64,000 nt of DNA from Alteromonas lipotrueae (GTDB lineage Bacteria > Pseudomonadota > Gammaproteobacteria > Enterobacterales > Alteromonadaceae): positions 248,001 to 312,000 of the forward strand of contig NZ_JAESDI010000004.1 in the NCBI RefSeq assembly GCF_019249215.1. Reading direction: 5' to 3'. This document shows positions 16,675 to 25,543 of this stretch, piece after piece. Each line of letters opens with the position of its first letter. The stretch's first letter is position 1. Made by a program: the position numbers and the translations under genes. The notes under the pieces are model-generated. The model saw only the letters and a program-made list of their open reading frames with translations. It had not been told where the DNA came from and searched no databases.

Positions 16675-18096
16675 CTATTGCTGTTGGCGTGTAAATAGCG
16701 CCATCGTTTCCATATGATGGGTAAAGGGGAACATTTCAATTACACCCGCTTTTTGCATTTGATAACCTCCATCTATCAGAACACGCGCATCCCGCGAAAA
16801 AGTGTTCGGGTTGCAAGAAACATACACTATCGTATTTGGTGTAGCGCGGACCAGTGCATGACAAACTGTCAATGCCCCCTCACGAGACGGGTCAAGTAGT
16901 ACTTTATCGAACCCACCCGCTAACGCTTTATCTACTGATTTCTCGTCAGCTAAGTCAAGCTGCATCCAGTCAACATTGGAAATGCCCTGTTTGAGGGCGT
17001 TACTTTTGGCACGCTGCACCATTTCAGCAACCCCTTCCACCGCCCTTACCGTAGCGCCGCTGTTGGCAATGGGCAAGGTGAAATTACCTAAACCACTGAA
17101 CCAATCGGCGATGCGCTCACCGGCTTTTGGTGCCAACCATGACAAAGCTTGCGCCACCATTTTTGTATTTACTTCTGCGTTCACCTGAACAAAATCATTA
17201 GGCCCTGGTTGCAAATAAAAGCCGTCTACTGTGTTACAGGTGATTGGCGCTACTTCATGCAATTGGGTAAAATCGCCATTACCGTCTTCGATGGTCATAT
17301 TCACGTTTTGTTCCGCAGCAAACTGGGAAAGCGATGCAATAAAGTCGTTGGCTAATGAACGGGTATGTTTCACTGTAACTTGCACCGTATTCTCACCCGC
17401 CAATAAGCTGATGTGCCCGACAAGACGAGCGCTAGCAAAGCCTGCAATGGCAGATTTAAGTGGCGCGATAAGCTGACTTAGTGATTCAACCAAAACCGGG
17501 CAACCACCAATATCAACAATGTTTTTGCCCGCGTTTTCTCGAAAACCGAGTTTTATTTTCTCTGGGTTTCTTGCATCAATCGCTAGGCGGGCCTTACGAC
17601 GATATCTAGGCCTACCACCGCTGATAGGCGCTTGCCATGCCCCGTCGTTAAAATCGAGTTTACGCTGAAACATGCTTTTAAGGGCATCGTCTCGTAGTGC
17701 GAGGGCTTCATGGGGATCTACGTGCTGAAGCTGGCAACCACCGCACTGATTTGCCACCGCACAAAATGGCTTTTGGCGATGGTCTGAGGGGGTATTCACC
17801 TTAGTGACTTTTGCGTTAACAATCTGCTTGTTGCTTGAAAGCGCTTTTATTTGTACGGTTTCACCAGGTAAAGCACCATCTACGAAATATAAGGTTTCAC
17901 CCCGAGCAACGCCCTGCCCCTGCCAATCCATACCATCAATGGTTACCACTTCATTAGCAGCATTAATGTCATCAACCGAGGGCCATGATTGTTTAGTTTT
18001 TACAATGTGCTGCTTTTCACCTGAGCCTGCACCGCGCACCCGCCCTTTTACGTTGCTTTTGTTTTTGCCCTTGCTAGGTTTATAAAATATGGCCAC
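16675..18096 (-). CDS. rlmD: 23S rRNA (uracil-1939-C5)-methyltransferase RlmD
   Basis: A 473-residue SAM-dependent RNA methyltransferase. It has a basic N-terminal tail (1-45, longer than in E. coli), a TRAM domain (about 46-105), iron-sulfur cysteines (Cys112, Cys118, Cys121 in CAVANQCGGC, the fourth likely in DIGGCPVL), and a Rossmann domain with DWFSGLGNFTLPIA, LLDPSREGA and the catalytic-cysteine motif YVSCNPNTF. The start is GTG at 18096 with GGGAG eight bases upstream. It precedes relA by 12 bases in one operon. Confidence 0.95.
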   Translation of the reverse strand: MAIFYKPSKGKNKSNVKGRVRGAGSGEKQHIVKTKQSWPSVDDINAANEVVTIDGMDWQGQGVARGETLYFVDGALPGETVQIKALSSNKQIVNAKVTKVNTPSDHRQKPFCAVANQCGGCQLQHVDPHEALALRDDALKSMFQRKLDFNDGAWQAPISGGRPRYRRKARLAIDARNPEKIKLGFRENAGKNIVDIGGCPVLVESLSQLIAPLKSAIAGFASARLVGHISLLAGENTVQVTVKHTRSLANDFIASLSQFAAEQNVNMTIEDGNGDFTQLHEVAPITCNTVDGFYLQPGPNDFVQVNAEVNTKMVAQALSWLAPKAGERIADWFSGLGNFTLPIANSGATVRAVEGVAEMVQRAKSNALKQGISNVDWMQLDLADEKSVDKALAGGFDKVLLDPSREGALTVCHALVRATPNTIVYVSCNPNTFSRDARVLIDGGYQMQKAGVIEMFPFTHHMETMALFTRQQQ

Positions 18097-18113
18097 GTGG
18101 TGCTCCCGTTACA

Positions 18114-18491
18114 TTAATTTTCAAGAATAACGGTAGCAACCGCATAGTGAGTTTCATCGGAAATGCTTATTACACTAGAGGTAATGGCTCGCTGCTTACA
18201 TAGCATGGCAACCTCTCCAGTAAAGTGAAGTTCTGGCGCCCCTAAAGCATTGTTGCGCACTTCGATATGTTGCCAACTGACGCCGTTACCAATACCTGTA
18301 CCCAACGCCTTCACCGTTGCCTCTTTGGCGGCAAAACGCTTCGCTAAGTAGCGCACTGGCTCATTGCTGGCAACATAAAGGGTAAGTTCGTAAGGCGTAA
18401 GCACACGTTTCGCGAGGCGCTCTGTGGTCGCATCGCTTTTCTTCAAACGTGCAATTTCAATAATGTCTGTGCCTAATCCAGCTATGGCCAC
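18114..18491 (-). CDS. acpS: Holo-acyl-carrier-protein synthase
   Basis: A 125-residue AcpS of normal length. The Mg2+/CoA site motif GLGTDIIEIARL opens the protein, and RFAAKEATVKALGTGI is the second signature. It transfers the 4'-phosphopantetheine arm of CoA to apo-ACP. It follows pdxJ, as in E. coli, with a 54-bp gap, and ends 17 bases before rlmD, so the two blocks may be cotranscribed. Confidence 0.96.
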   Translation of the reverse strand: MAIAGLGTDIIEIARLKKSDATTERLAKRVLTPYELTLYVASNEPVRYLAKRFAAKEATVKALGTGIGNGVSWQHIEVRNNALGAPELHFTGEVAMLCKQRAITSSVISISDETHYAVATVILEN

Positions 18492-18545
18492 TAGGTATTC
18501 TCTTTGTTGTTGCTTGCGTTGACGTGCTGCTGTCGAGATTCGAAC

Positions 18546-19283
18546 TTACACGCCGCTTCGTGCTTCTAGCATAAGTTGACGCATATCAGCCACTGCAGTG
18601 GCAAGGCCATCAAACGCCGCCCGTGCAATAATCGCATGGCCAATATTCAACTCGATAAGTTGAGGGATAGCCGCAATCGGTTTGACATTATGGTAATGCA
18701 AACCATGACCAGCATTCACTTTTAGCCCTAGTTTATCGGCATATTCAATGCCTTCCACTAACCGAGCTAACTCTTCGCCAAGCTCTGCTTCGCCGGTTGC
18801 TTCAGCATACTGCCCAGTATGAATTTCAATATAAGGCGCACCGCATTCCACAGCAGCATCTATTTGCTTTTTATCTGCATCAATAAACAAAGACACTAAA
18901 ATGTTCGCAGCTGCTAAACGCTCACAGGCTTGTTTCATCACGGGTAAATTGCCCGCTACGTCAAGGCCGCCCTCAGTGGTTAGCTCTTCACGTTTTTCGG
19001 GCACTAAGCAACAAAACACCGGTTTTACTTCTTCGGCAATAGAGAGCATTTCATCGGTAACCGCCATCTCTAAGTTTAGGCGGGTATTGATAGTTTGCGC
19101 CAAAATGCGAACATCTCTGTCTTTTATATGGCGACGATCTTCGCGCAAGTGAACGGTAATACCGTCTGCTCCAGCGCGTTCTGCAACATCAGCAGCATGC
19201 ACAGGATCGGGGTAGTTGGTGCCACGGGCATTTCGAAGTGTGGCAATGTGATCGATGTTAACGCCAAGAAGAAGTGTACTCAT
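18546..19283 (-). CDS. pdxJ: Pyridoxine 5'-phosphate synthase
   Basis: A 245-residue TIM-barrel enzyme that joins 3-amino-2-oxopropyl phosphate (the PdxA pathway product) with deoxyxylulose 5-phosphate to make PNP, the last ring-forming step of vitamin B6 synthesis. Signatures are [44 protein letters not shown] and VNAGHGLHY. The ATG at 19283 is chosen ([12 protein letters not shown]) as it gives the normal start; an upstream in-frame start adds eight residues without homology. Its partner pdxA is at 29135. Confidence 0.96.
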   Translation of the reverse strand: MSTLLLGVNIDHIATLRNARGTNYPDPVHAADVAERAGADGITVHLREDRRHIKDRDVRILAQTINTRLNLEMAVTDEMLSIAEEVKPVFCCLVPEKREELTTEGGLDVAGNLPVMKQACERLAAANILVSLFIDADKKQIDAAVECGAPYIEIHTGQYAEATGEAELGEELARLVEGIEYADKLGLKVNAGHGLHYHNVKPIAAIPQLIELNIGHAIIARAAFDGLATAVADMRQLMLEARSGV

Positions 19284-19438
19284 TAACAGATACCTATAGT
19301 AGAACAAGTATTTGGCAATCAGCGATTAATAGAAGTTTCGCCTATTGCCTGTCTAAAATTGATTGAACCTCATTGTAACAAACTTTCGAACTGTCACGTG
19401 GTAAAAAGCGCCATTAAATATGCGTAACACTTATCATT

Positions 19439-20152
19439 TTAATGTTTTCGCACCACAAATAACTCTCTACTTTTTAGCGGTTTATCGCCAACTAGCGGCT
19501 TGAGTAAATCGCGGCATAAGACTTTTGCCACCCGTTTGCTCATGGGTGTAAATTCACCTTGAGCTAATGCAAGTAGCGCACTACCCGGCAATCCCTTGCG
19601 CGTATAGCCATTTGGCACATCGTCTGGCAGTGCACAAAAGCCAAATTCCGGCTGAAGCACATAGTGTTTTTCAGCCTCGATAGGCATTTCATATTCTACA
19701 TCTTCAGTGAAATCAGGCAGTAATCCCATTTCATCTAGAAGTGACAGTTCAAACTTTCGCAGGGTAACTTCAATATCCTCATCGCGGAAAAGCGCCATTA
19801 GTGCCTGCTCATAAGCTTCAAACACCGCGTCACTGGCAAGGCCAGCAGGCATTATTCGGTTAGTGAGCTCATTGAGGTACATGGCACAAAATAATGGCGT
19901 GCCCGCTAAATTAATAGAAGGTGCGGTACTTTCAACGTGCCGCAAATTTTTCAAATCAGATTTACCAGCAAGTTGAAGCTTGAGGGCTTGAAAAGGTTGA
20001 AGCAGGCTTTTCTTATCAGATTTACTGTTGCGTACACCTTTTGCCACGGCACTCACTTTACCGTGTTCTAAGGTAAAGAAATCGACGATATAACTGGTCT
20101 CCCGATAGGCTCGGCGATGCAACACAAAAGCAGTCAACCAGTCGTTGTTCAT
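19439..20152 (-). CDS. recO: DNA repair protein RecO
   Basis: A 237-residue RecO. The N-terminal OB domain begins WLTAFVLHRRAYRETSYIVDFFT with GKVSAVAKGVR, and the helical part has LRKFELSLLDEMGLLPDF. It helps RecA load on SSB-coated gaps in the RecFOR pathway. The usual E. coli partner era is not upstream here; instead a small conserved protein and recJ, another RecF-pathway gene, are. The start has GGAAG upstream. Confidence 0.95.
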   Translation of the reverse strand: MNNDWLTAFVLHRRAYRETSYIVDFFTLEHGKVSAVAKGVRNSKSDKKSLLQPFQALKLQLAGKSDLKNLRHVESTAPSINLAGTPLFCAMYLNELTNRIMPAGLASDAVFEAYEQALMALFRDEDIEVTLRKFELSLLDEMGLLPDFTEDVEYEMPIEAEKHYVLQPEFGFCALPDDVPNGYTRKGLPGSALLALAQGEFTPMSKRVAKVLCRDLLKPLVGDKPLKSRELFVVRKH

Positions 20153-20236
20153 TCATCTTCCCGTGTTTTTTTCAGCAGTTCTGGTATTTAATTTTAGTGA
20201 AGGTAGCGTTCTTGCACATTTAGCTGACTAAAGGGC

Positions 20237-20512
20237 TTAGCTTCGTTTAATGCGTACCACTTTCATGGTTTCAAACTCAATACCTGCCACCTCTTCTACC
20301 TGACGGTAGTAAGTAATATTAACCCGCGCCCCTTTCAAGCTTTGATACTGCTTTTTGCGGCGGTAGATAAATGGCACGTCAATACCTTCAAGCATTACCG
20401 TATGACGTATCCAGTCTTCTTCTTCACGTTGAACGTGAGACACCACCTTCATATTATCAGACTGATTTAACTGGCCGTGCTTGCTGATTAATTTGTCAGT
20501 CTCTGATTTCAT
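20237..20512 (-). CDS. Small conserved protein of unknown function
   Basis: A 91-residue protein between recJ and recO that I do not recognise. It is charged, without signal peptide or membrane segment; the middle reads EGIDVPFIYRRKKQYQSLKG and the end VAGIEFETMKVVRIKRS, suggesting a small beta-rich or nucleic-acid-contacting fold. The start has AAGG a few bases upstream. Position between two recombination genes and the tight spacing after recJ (41 bp) make cotranscription likely. Confidence 0.7.
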   Translation of the reverse strand: MKSETDKLISKHGQLNQSDNMKVVSHVQREEEDWIRHTVMLEGIDVPFIYRRKKQYQSLKGARVNITYYRQVEEVAGIEFETMKVVRIKRS

Positions 20513-20553
20513 ATTATTTACCTTGCACCGCGTTATATTCTGGTGTGTGGGCT

Positions 20554-22281
20554 TTATGCGCTTTCTAGCTGCTCAACAATAAGCTGTACCGACTCTTGGC
20601 CGCGAAATACGTTAACATCTAATCGGTAGGCAATGCGTACTTGTTTTACCATGGCATTCGGCCACACTTTAATATCAATATTAAAGGCAATGGCATCCAC
20701 TTCGCCAACCGAAGGCTCTCGTAGTACCAACTTCAAGTGTTTTTCACCCACCAGTCGTTGTTGCACTACTTGAAACTCGCCATCAAATAATGGCGATTCA
20801 AAGCCCTGCCCAAACGGGCCAGCTTGCCTAAGCAAATGCGCAAAAGGCAATGACAGCTCTTGACCTGTCAGGCTGCCATCAGACAATAACACTTGATTAC
20901 CATCAAGCTTATCCATGTGCTGCTTTGCAATGTCAACAAAGGCGTGTTCAAAAGCCGCTAAGTTAGCAACGGGCAAACTTAACCCTGCTGCCATCGCGTG
21001 GCCACCAAACTTGTCAATAACGCCCGGGAAACGCGTATTCACTTCATCGAGTACATCGCGAATATGTACCCCAGGAATAGAGCGAGCTGAGCCTTTTATT
21101 GTCATATCATCTTGATGAGCGAAAGCGATAACGGGTTTCAAATACTTTTCTTTTAAACGCCCCGCCACAATACCAATAACACCTTGGTGAAAATCGGCTT
21201 GATACACCACCAACGCGGCAGGAATATCACCTTCAGTGAGAGACATTTTTTCGAGCACTTGTTCCGCTTGTGCCTTCATACCCGTTTCTATTTCTCGGCG
21301 TTCACGGTTAAGTGCATCTAGTTCCGAGGCAATCATGCGGGCTTGCATCGTGTCGTTTTCCAAGAGGCAGGCAATGCCTTGAGACATATCGTCCAGCCTG
21401 CCAGCGGCATTTAAACGGGGGCCAATAACAAAACCTAAATCGGTTGAAGTAAGGTGAGCACAATCACGATTAGCCACTTCAACCAATGCTTTAATACCCG
21501 GTCTGCATTTACCTGCACGAATACGCTGCAGGCCTTGATGTACCAAAATTCGGTTGTTTTTATCTAAAACCACCACGTCGGCCACCGTACCTACGGCTAC
21601 AATATCTAGTAACGATGCCAAATTAGGCGCTGGAAGATTTTTTTTAGTAAACCAATTACGTTGTTGTAGTTCGGTTTTAAGCGCTAACATGATGTAAAAC
21701 GCCACACCTACCCCAGCTAAGTTTTTAGAAGGGAAAGTACAACCGGGTTGATTTGGGTTCACAATAGCATCGGCGGGGGGAAGATCGTCCCCAGGTAAAT
21801 GGTGATCGGTTACAATAACATCTATACCTAACGCTTTTGCATGGGTAACCCCTTCAATACAGGCAATGCCGTTATCAACCGTAATAATAACGTCGGCACC
21901 CTGTTGCTTGGCGATATCCACAATAGGCACGCTAAGGCCGTAACCAAAATCAAAGCGATTTGGCACTAGATAATCAACCTTAGTAAACCCCATCATTTGC
22001 AATGAATGGATACACACTGCAATACTGGTGGCGCCGTCGGCATCGAAGTCACCCACAATGATGAGCGTTTTTTCTTGCTCAATAGTGTCAGCCAGAATAC
22101 TTGCCGCACCGGCCATGCCTTTTAGCTCATTGAAATGGGTAAGGCCCTTCAGCCCATTTTCTAATTCACTAACATCTTGCACGTTTCTACCGCGATAAAT
22201 ACGGTCTATTACAGGGTGCAAAGTAGAAGCAAGAGGGGCGTCACCAGTTTCACGGCGCACTACAGGCAATATCATCGACAT
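20554..22281 (-). CDS. recJ: Single-stranded-DNA-specific 5'-3' exonuclease RecJ
   Basis: A 575-residue DHH-family nuclease of normal length. Metal-binding motifs are VGDFDADGATS (motif I), ITVDNGI, VTDHHLPG (the DHH motif), and GGHAMAAGLSL in the DHHA1 domain; a C-terminal OB-like part follows. RecJ degrades 5' ends for the RecFOR pathway and excises mismatched tracts. A terminator for dsbC lies upstream (22350-22394), so recJ probably starts its own transcript, with the small protein and recO behind it. Confidence 0.96.
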   Translation of the reverse strand: MSMILPVVRRETGDAPLASTLHPVIDRIYRGRNVQDVSELENGLKGLTHFNELKGMAGAASILADTIEQEKTLIIVGDFDADGATSIAVCIHSLQMMGFTKVDYLVPNRFDFGYGLSVPIVDIAKQQGADVIITVDNGIACIEGVTHAKALGIDVIVTDHHLPGDDLPPADAIVNPNQPGCTFPSKNLAGVGVAFYIMLALKTELQQRNWFTKKNLPAPNLASLLDIVAVGTVADVVVLDKNNRILVHQGLQRIRAGKCRPGIKALVEVANRDCAHLTSTDLGFVIGPRLNAAGRLDDMSQGIACLLENDTMQARMIASELDALNRERREIETGMKAQAEQVLEKMSLTEGDIPAALVVYQADFHQGVIGIVAGRLKEKYLKPVIAFAHQDDMTIKGSARSIPGVHIRDVLDEVNTRFPGVIDKFGGHAMAAGLSLPVANLAAFEHAFVDIAKQHMDKLDGNQVLLSDGSLTGQELSLPFAHLLRQAGPFGQGFESPLFDGEFQVVQQRLVGEKHLKLVLREPSVGEVDAIAFNIDIKVWPNAMVKQVRIAYRLDVNVFRGQESVQLIVEQLESA

Positions 22282-22349
22282 TCATCACTACGGTTAATTA
22301 GAGGGCAATAATACCCAAGGGAATGAGGTAGGTAAAATCAGAACATAAA

Positions 22350-22394
22350 AAAACGCACCTAGCCTAAGCATTAACTTTTGCTATGGTGCGTTTT
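22350..22394 (-). terminator. Terminator of the djlA-xerD-dsbC unit
   Basis: 10-bp stem AAAACGCACC / GGTGCGTTTT with a long loop that contains further pairing (TAGC / GCTA). On the minus strand it ends in seven T residues, about 20 bases past the dsbC stop. Confidence 0.82.
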
Positions 22395-22413
22395 AGAAAA
22401 ATTGAAATTGGCG

Positions 22414-23136
22414 CTATTCGGCTTGTTCAATAGCCTGTGCAATCATACCTGCAGGTTGATACCCAGGTATTAGCGAGCCATCTGGCAACACGATGTTAGG
22501 CGTACCATTTACACCCAATTTTTGCCCTAACAAATATTGCTCTGCAACGTTATTAGCACATTTAGCGGTTGCCACATCGTTGCCCGATTTTGCGTCAGTT
22601 AATGCTTTTTGCGGGTTCACTGCACACCATACCGACACCATATCTTGGTAATTCTGGCTGTCTAAACCAGCACGAGGAAAGGCTAAGTAATTTACGGTAA
22701 TACCCATGTCGTTTAAGTCGCCGACTTCTTTATGAAGCTTTCGGCAGTAACCACAGGTGGTATCGGTGAAAACACTGATCACATGCTTCTCGTTTTTAGC
22801 TTTAAACGTAATCGCCGATGGAGCCATCTCTTTAACGCCTTCAATACGAAGACTCGAATAAGCGACTTCGGTTTCATTACGCATGCCTTCATCAATATTG
22901 AGAATACGCGCCTGAACCAAATATTTAGCATCATCACTAACATAGAAGAAACCGCGATTGGTAGATACTTGTACCAAGCCTGGAATGGGTGAGTCGGCAA
23001 GAGAGTCAACCTCTAGCCCCAGCATATTAGTCAGCTTACTTTTAATTGCCGTTTCGTCAGCTGCGCTTGCGACATTCGCGAAAAGGCTCGTAGTGAACAC
23101 CAATGCAACCAATAAGCTAAATTTTACTACTTTCAC
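22414..23136 (-). CDS. dsbC: Thiol:disulfide interchange protein DsbC
   Basis: A 240-residue periplasmic disulfide isomerase: signal peptide (about 1-25, ending NVASA), N-terminal dimerisation domain, linker helix, and a thioredoxin domain with the active site TCGYCRKLH and cis-Pro loop GVNGTPNIVL. Two further cysteines (WCAVN, KCANN) match the structural pair of E. coli DsbC. I place the start at GTG 23136, eight bases after GGAG; an ATG at 23160 would add eight residues ahead of the signal peptide. The order xerD-dsbC-recJ matches E. coli. Confidence 0.94.
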   Translation of the reverse strand: MKVVKFSLLVALVFTTSLFANVASAADETAIKSKLTNMLGLEVDSLADSPIPGLVQVSTNRGFFYVSDDAKYLVQARILNIDEGMRNETEVAYSSLRIEGVKEMAPSAITFKAKNEKHVISVFTDTTCGYCRKLHKEVGDLNDMGITVNYLAFPRAGLDSQNYQDMVSVWCAVNPQKALTDAKSGNDVATAKCANNVAEQYLLGQKLGVNGTPNIVLPDGSLIPGYQPAGMIAQAIEQAE

Positions 23137-23319
23137 TATATTTACTCCGACAGCAACCATGCTTTCAAAATATTAAAATGGGATATAACTAAGACCGCTC
23201 ATGCATGAGAAAAATTTCATTTACGCATTTCACTAAAGCGATATTTAGCAAGTATTTAACGTAATGCTATCACACCACTCGCTGGGTAACACTGAAGTTT
23301 GCCTTACCAATTAGTGGAG

Positions 23320-24237
23320 TTATCCCCGAGGGTGATGGCTGTGAATGAGCGTTTGTAAGCGCTCTGTCGCCACATGCGTATAGATTTGGGTCGTCGACAA
23401 GTCGCTGTGCCCCAACAACATCTGCACAACACGCAAATCGGCACCATGATTGAGTAGATGTGTGGCAAAGGCATGACGCAAGGTGTGTGGAGACAGGTGC
23501 TGTTCAATGTTGGCTTTCACAGCATAATATTTAATACGATGCCAAAAAGTTTGCCGCGTCATTTTTTGACCACGTTTACTCAAGTAGACATAGTCTGATT
23601 GCTTAGTCGCGAGTACAGGGCGGGCAGTCTTAATGTAAGTTAACAGCCATTCTATAGCGTCTTCGCCAAGTGGCACTAACCTGTCTTTGTTACCTTTCCC
23701 GGTAACCCGAACCACGCCTTGCTGCAAACTTACCTCGCTCATTTGTAAACCGATAAGCTCACTAACTCGCAACCCTGTAGCATAAAGCACTTCCAGCATG
23801 CTTTTATCACGACATTCTATTGGGTCTTCTACTATCGGGGCTGCGAGTAAATCTTCGACTTGGCGTTCACTTAACGAGGCAGGCAAAGATTTTGGTAGTT
23901 TGGGGTTTGATAAGGAAGATATAGGGTTATCTACCCGTATTTGCTTACCGATTAAATACGTATAAAAGGCCCGTAATGCACTCATTGCACGTTGTGTGCT
24001 TCGTGCTGAGAGTCCCTTGTCGTGGCGGTAAGCCAAGTAGTCTTGCATCATTTCGGTGGTCAGTACCGCTATGTCTTTAATGCCTTGGTTATTACAGAAT
24101 ATAGCCAGTTTAGTTAGGTCGGTACGATAGCTTTGTTGAGTATGATCAGACAGCCCCTTCTCAAGCCAAAGCATGTCTATGAAGCCATCGATATGCGCCT
24201 GACTCACGGCAGGCACATAGGTAAGATCACGCTTCAT
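23320..24237 (-). CDS. xerD: Site-specific tyrosine recombinase XerD
   Basis: A 305-residue recombinase. The N-terminal core-binding domain is SAM-like (FIDMLWLEKGLSDHTQQSYR); the catalytic domain shows the R-K-H-R-H-Y set in ATGLRVSELIGL, GKGNKDRLVPLG, HTLRHAFATHLL, LLGHSDLSTTQIYTHV. With XerC it resolves chromosome dimers at dif under FtsK control. The ATG overlaps the djlA stop (TAATG). Confidence 0.96.
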   Translation of the reverse strand: MKRDLTYVPAVSQAHIDGFIDMLWLEKGLSDHTQQSYRTDLTKLAIFCNNQGIKDIAVLTTEMMQDYLAYRHDKGLSARSTQRAMSALRAFYTYLIGKQIRVDNPISSLSNPKLPKSLPASLSERQVEDLLAAPIVEDPIECRDKSMLEVLYATGLRVSELIGLQMSEVSLQQGVVRVTGKGNKDRLVPLGEDAIEWLLTYIKTARPVLATKQSDYVYLSKRGQKMTRQTFWHRIKYYAVKANIEQHLSPHTLRHAFATHLLNHGADLRVVQMLLGHSDLSTTQIYTHVATERLQTLIHSHHPRG

Positions 24238-25103
24238 TAAAAGCCACGCATTTGTTTTATAAGCTCGTAGGCAGACTGAATATCTTGGGTCTTTTTCTTC
24301 GCCATTTCCATGGCTTGTTCAGGCAATCCTTTAGATACAAGCTTATCGGGATGATGCTCTGCCATACGTTTTCGGTAAGCACGTTTAATGGTTTTTTCAT
24401 CATCAGACCCAGTAACGCCCAAAATACGATAAGCATCATCAAGAGATTGTTTTTCAGTATAGGCGCTTTGTTGCGAAGAACGCTGCTGGCCATTGGAGCC
24501 TTGTCCATTGGGGCCACTTTGTCCGCCTCGCTGCCTAAAGCGTATTTCAGCTTCAAACATGGAAATCAGATAATCGAGATCTCGGCGCCTAAAACCCAGT
24601 GGCTTCGCTACTTTTTCTAGTACCACATACTCTTCTTGCGTTAACTTACCATCGGCAAATGCCGCTTGAATCAATATTTCCAAGAAAACTTGTAATATAT
24701 CTCTGCGACCATGGCTGGCCTCGTACAACCCTTTCAACGTATCAGTAATAGGGAAGTCTCTGGCTTTACCTTCACGAAACGCTTCTTGCGCTTCTTTGCG
24801 CGCATCACCGGTTAACTTCATGTCATCCATCAGCGCTGTGGCGATTTGAATTTCACGGCTTGTTACTTTGCCATCGGACTTCGCTAAATGACCCAGCGCC
24901 GAGAACAAGCTATGAAAGAATACCGCTTGTTGCTTCATGCTATTTTGATCGGTAAAGAAGCGGCCGAATCCGCCAAGTTGATTAAAGTCTTGGCTGTAAG
25001 CCTTATCAAAGAAATGCCCTACGATTAGCCCTAAAATAGCACCGGGGATTTTTAAAAACATAAACCCAAAAAGTACACCAAGGATTTTCCCCCACACGGC
25101 CAT
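24237..25103 (-). CDS. djlA: Membrane-anchored DnaJ-like co-chaperone DjlA
   Basis: A 288-residue protein with one N-terminal membrane segment (about 5-30, with the glycine-rich ILGVLFGFMFLKIPGAILG), a TerB-like middle domain (about 55-170), a Gln/Gly/Ser-rich linker (about 190-215) and a C-terminal J domain with its HPD tripeptide (AEHHPDKLV). DjlA stimulates DnaK at the inner membrane and in E. coli links to capsule signalling. It is divergent from lptD, as in enterobacteria. Confidence 0.95.
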   Translation of the reverse strand: MAVWGKILGVLFGFMFLKIPGAILGLIVGHFFDKAYSQDFNQLGGFGRFFTDQNSMKQQAVFFHSLFSALGHLAKSDGKVTSREIQIATALMDDMKLTGDARKEAQEAFREGKARDFPITDTLKGLYEASHGRRDILQVFLEILIQAAFADGKLTQEEYVVLEKVAKPLGFRRRDLDYLISMFEAEIRFRQRGGQSGPNGQGSNGQQRSSQQSAYTEKQSLDDAYRILGVTGSDDEKTIKRAYRKRMAEHHPDKLVSKGLPEQAMEMAKKKTQDIQSAYELIKQMRGF

Positions 25104-25543
25104 GTCTGCATTCTCCTGTAATCAATAGCGCATTGTTGATGATGATTTGCACCTAGCCAACGCCTGAAATCGTTGTTTAAGCACTATGATCTGCAAGCCC
25201 TATAAGGCTATAAAAATAACGTCATCATTAGAAGTAGGTATAGCTTGACGCTTTTCAAGCTAAAAACTCGTCTATTCACTTCATTAATTGAGTATTTTTT
25301 TATCCAATAAGTCAGTAAATATGCGGTAAATCACTATTTAGATAAAGAGAAATACGATTTTTTTAATCCAATGGTTGGTAAATACAACAGAAGTGCTTAG
25401 AATTGACGGCGAATTACATTGCGTTAACTGCCAACGCTACTAGGTTGGCGTATTATTAACTCTATGCAGAACTATATGTGCGCCTTAAGGTCACATCATT
25501 ATAGTGTAAGCAACGAATAACAAAACAGGCCATTCACCACCGC
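25104..25543. other. Divergent promoter region between djlA and lptD
   Basis: A 440-bp AT-rich gap that must carry promoters for both directions. I see a 6-bp inverted repeat GCCAAC / GTTGGC (25430-25449) and a possible -35 (TTGACG, 25403-25408) without a convincing -10. No sigma-E consensus was found by eye. No coding frame of protein character is present. Confidence 0.4.
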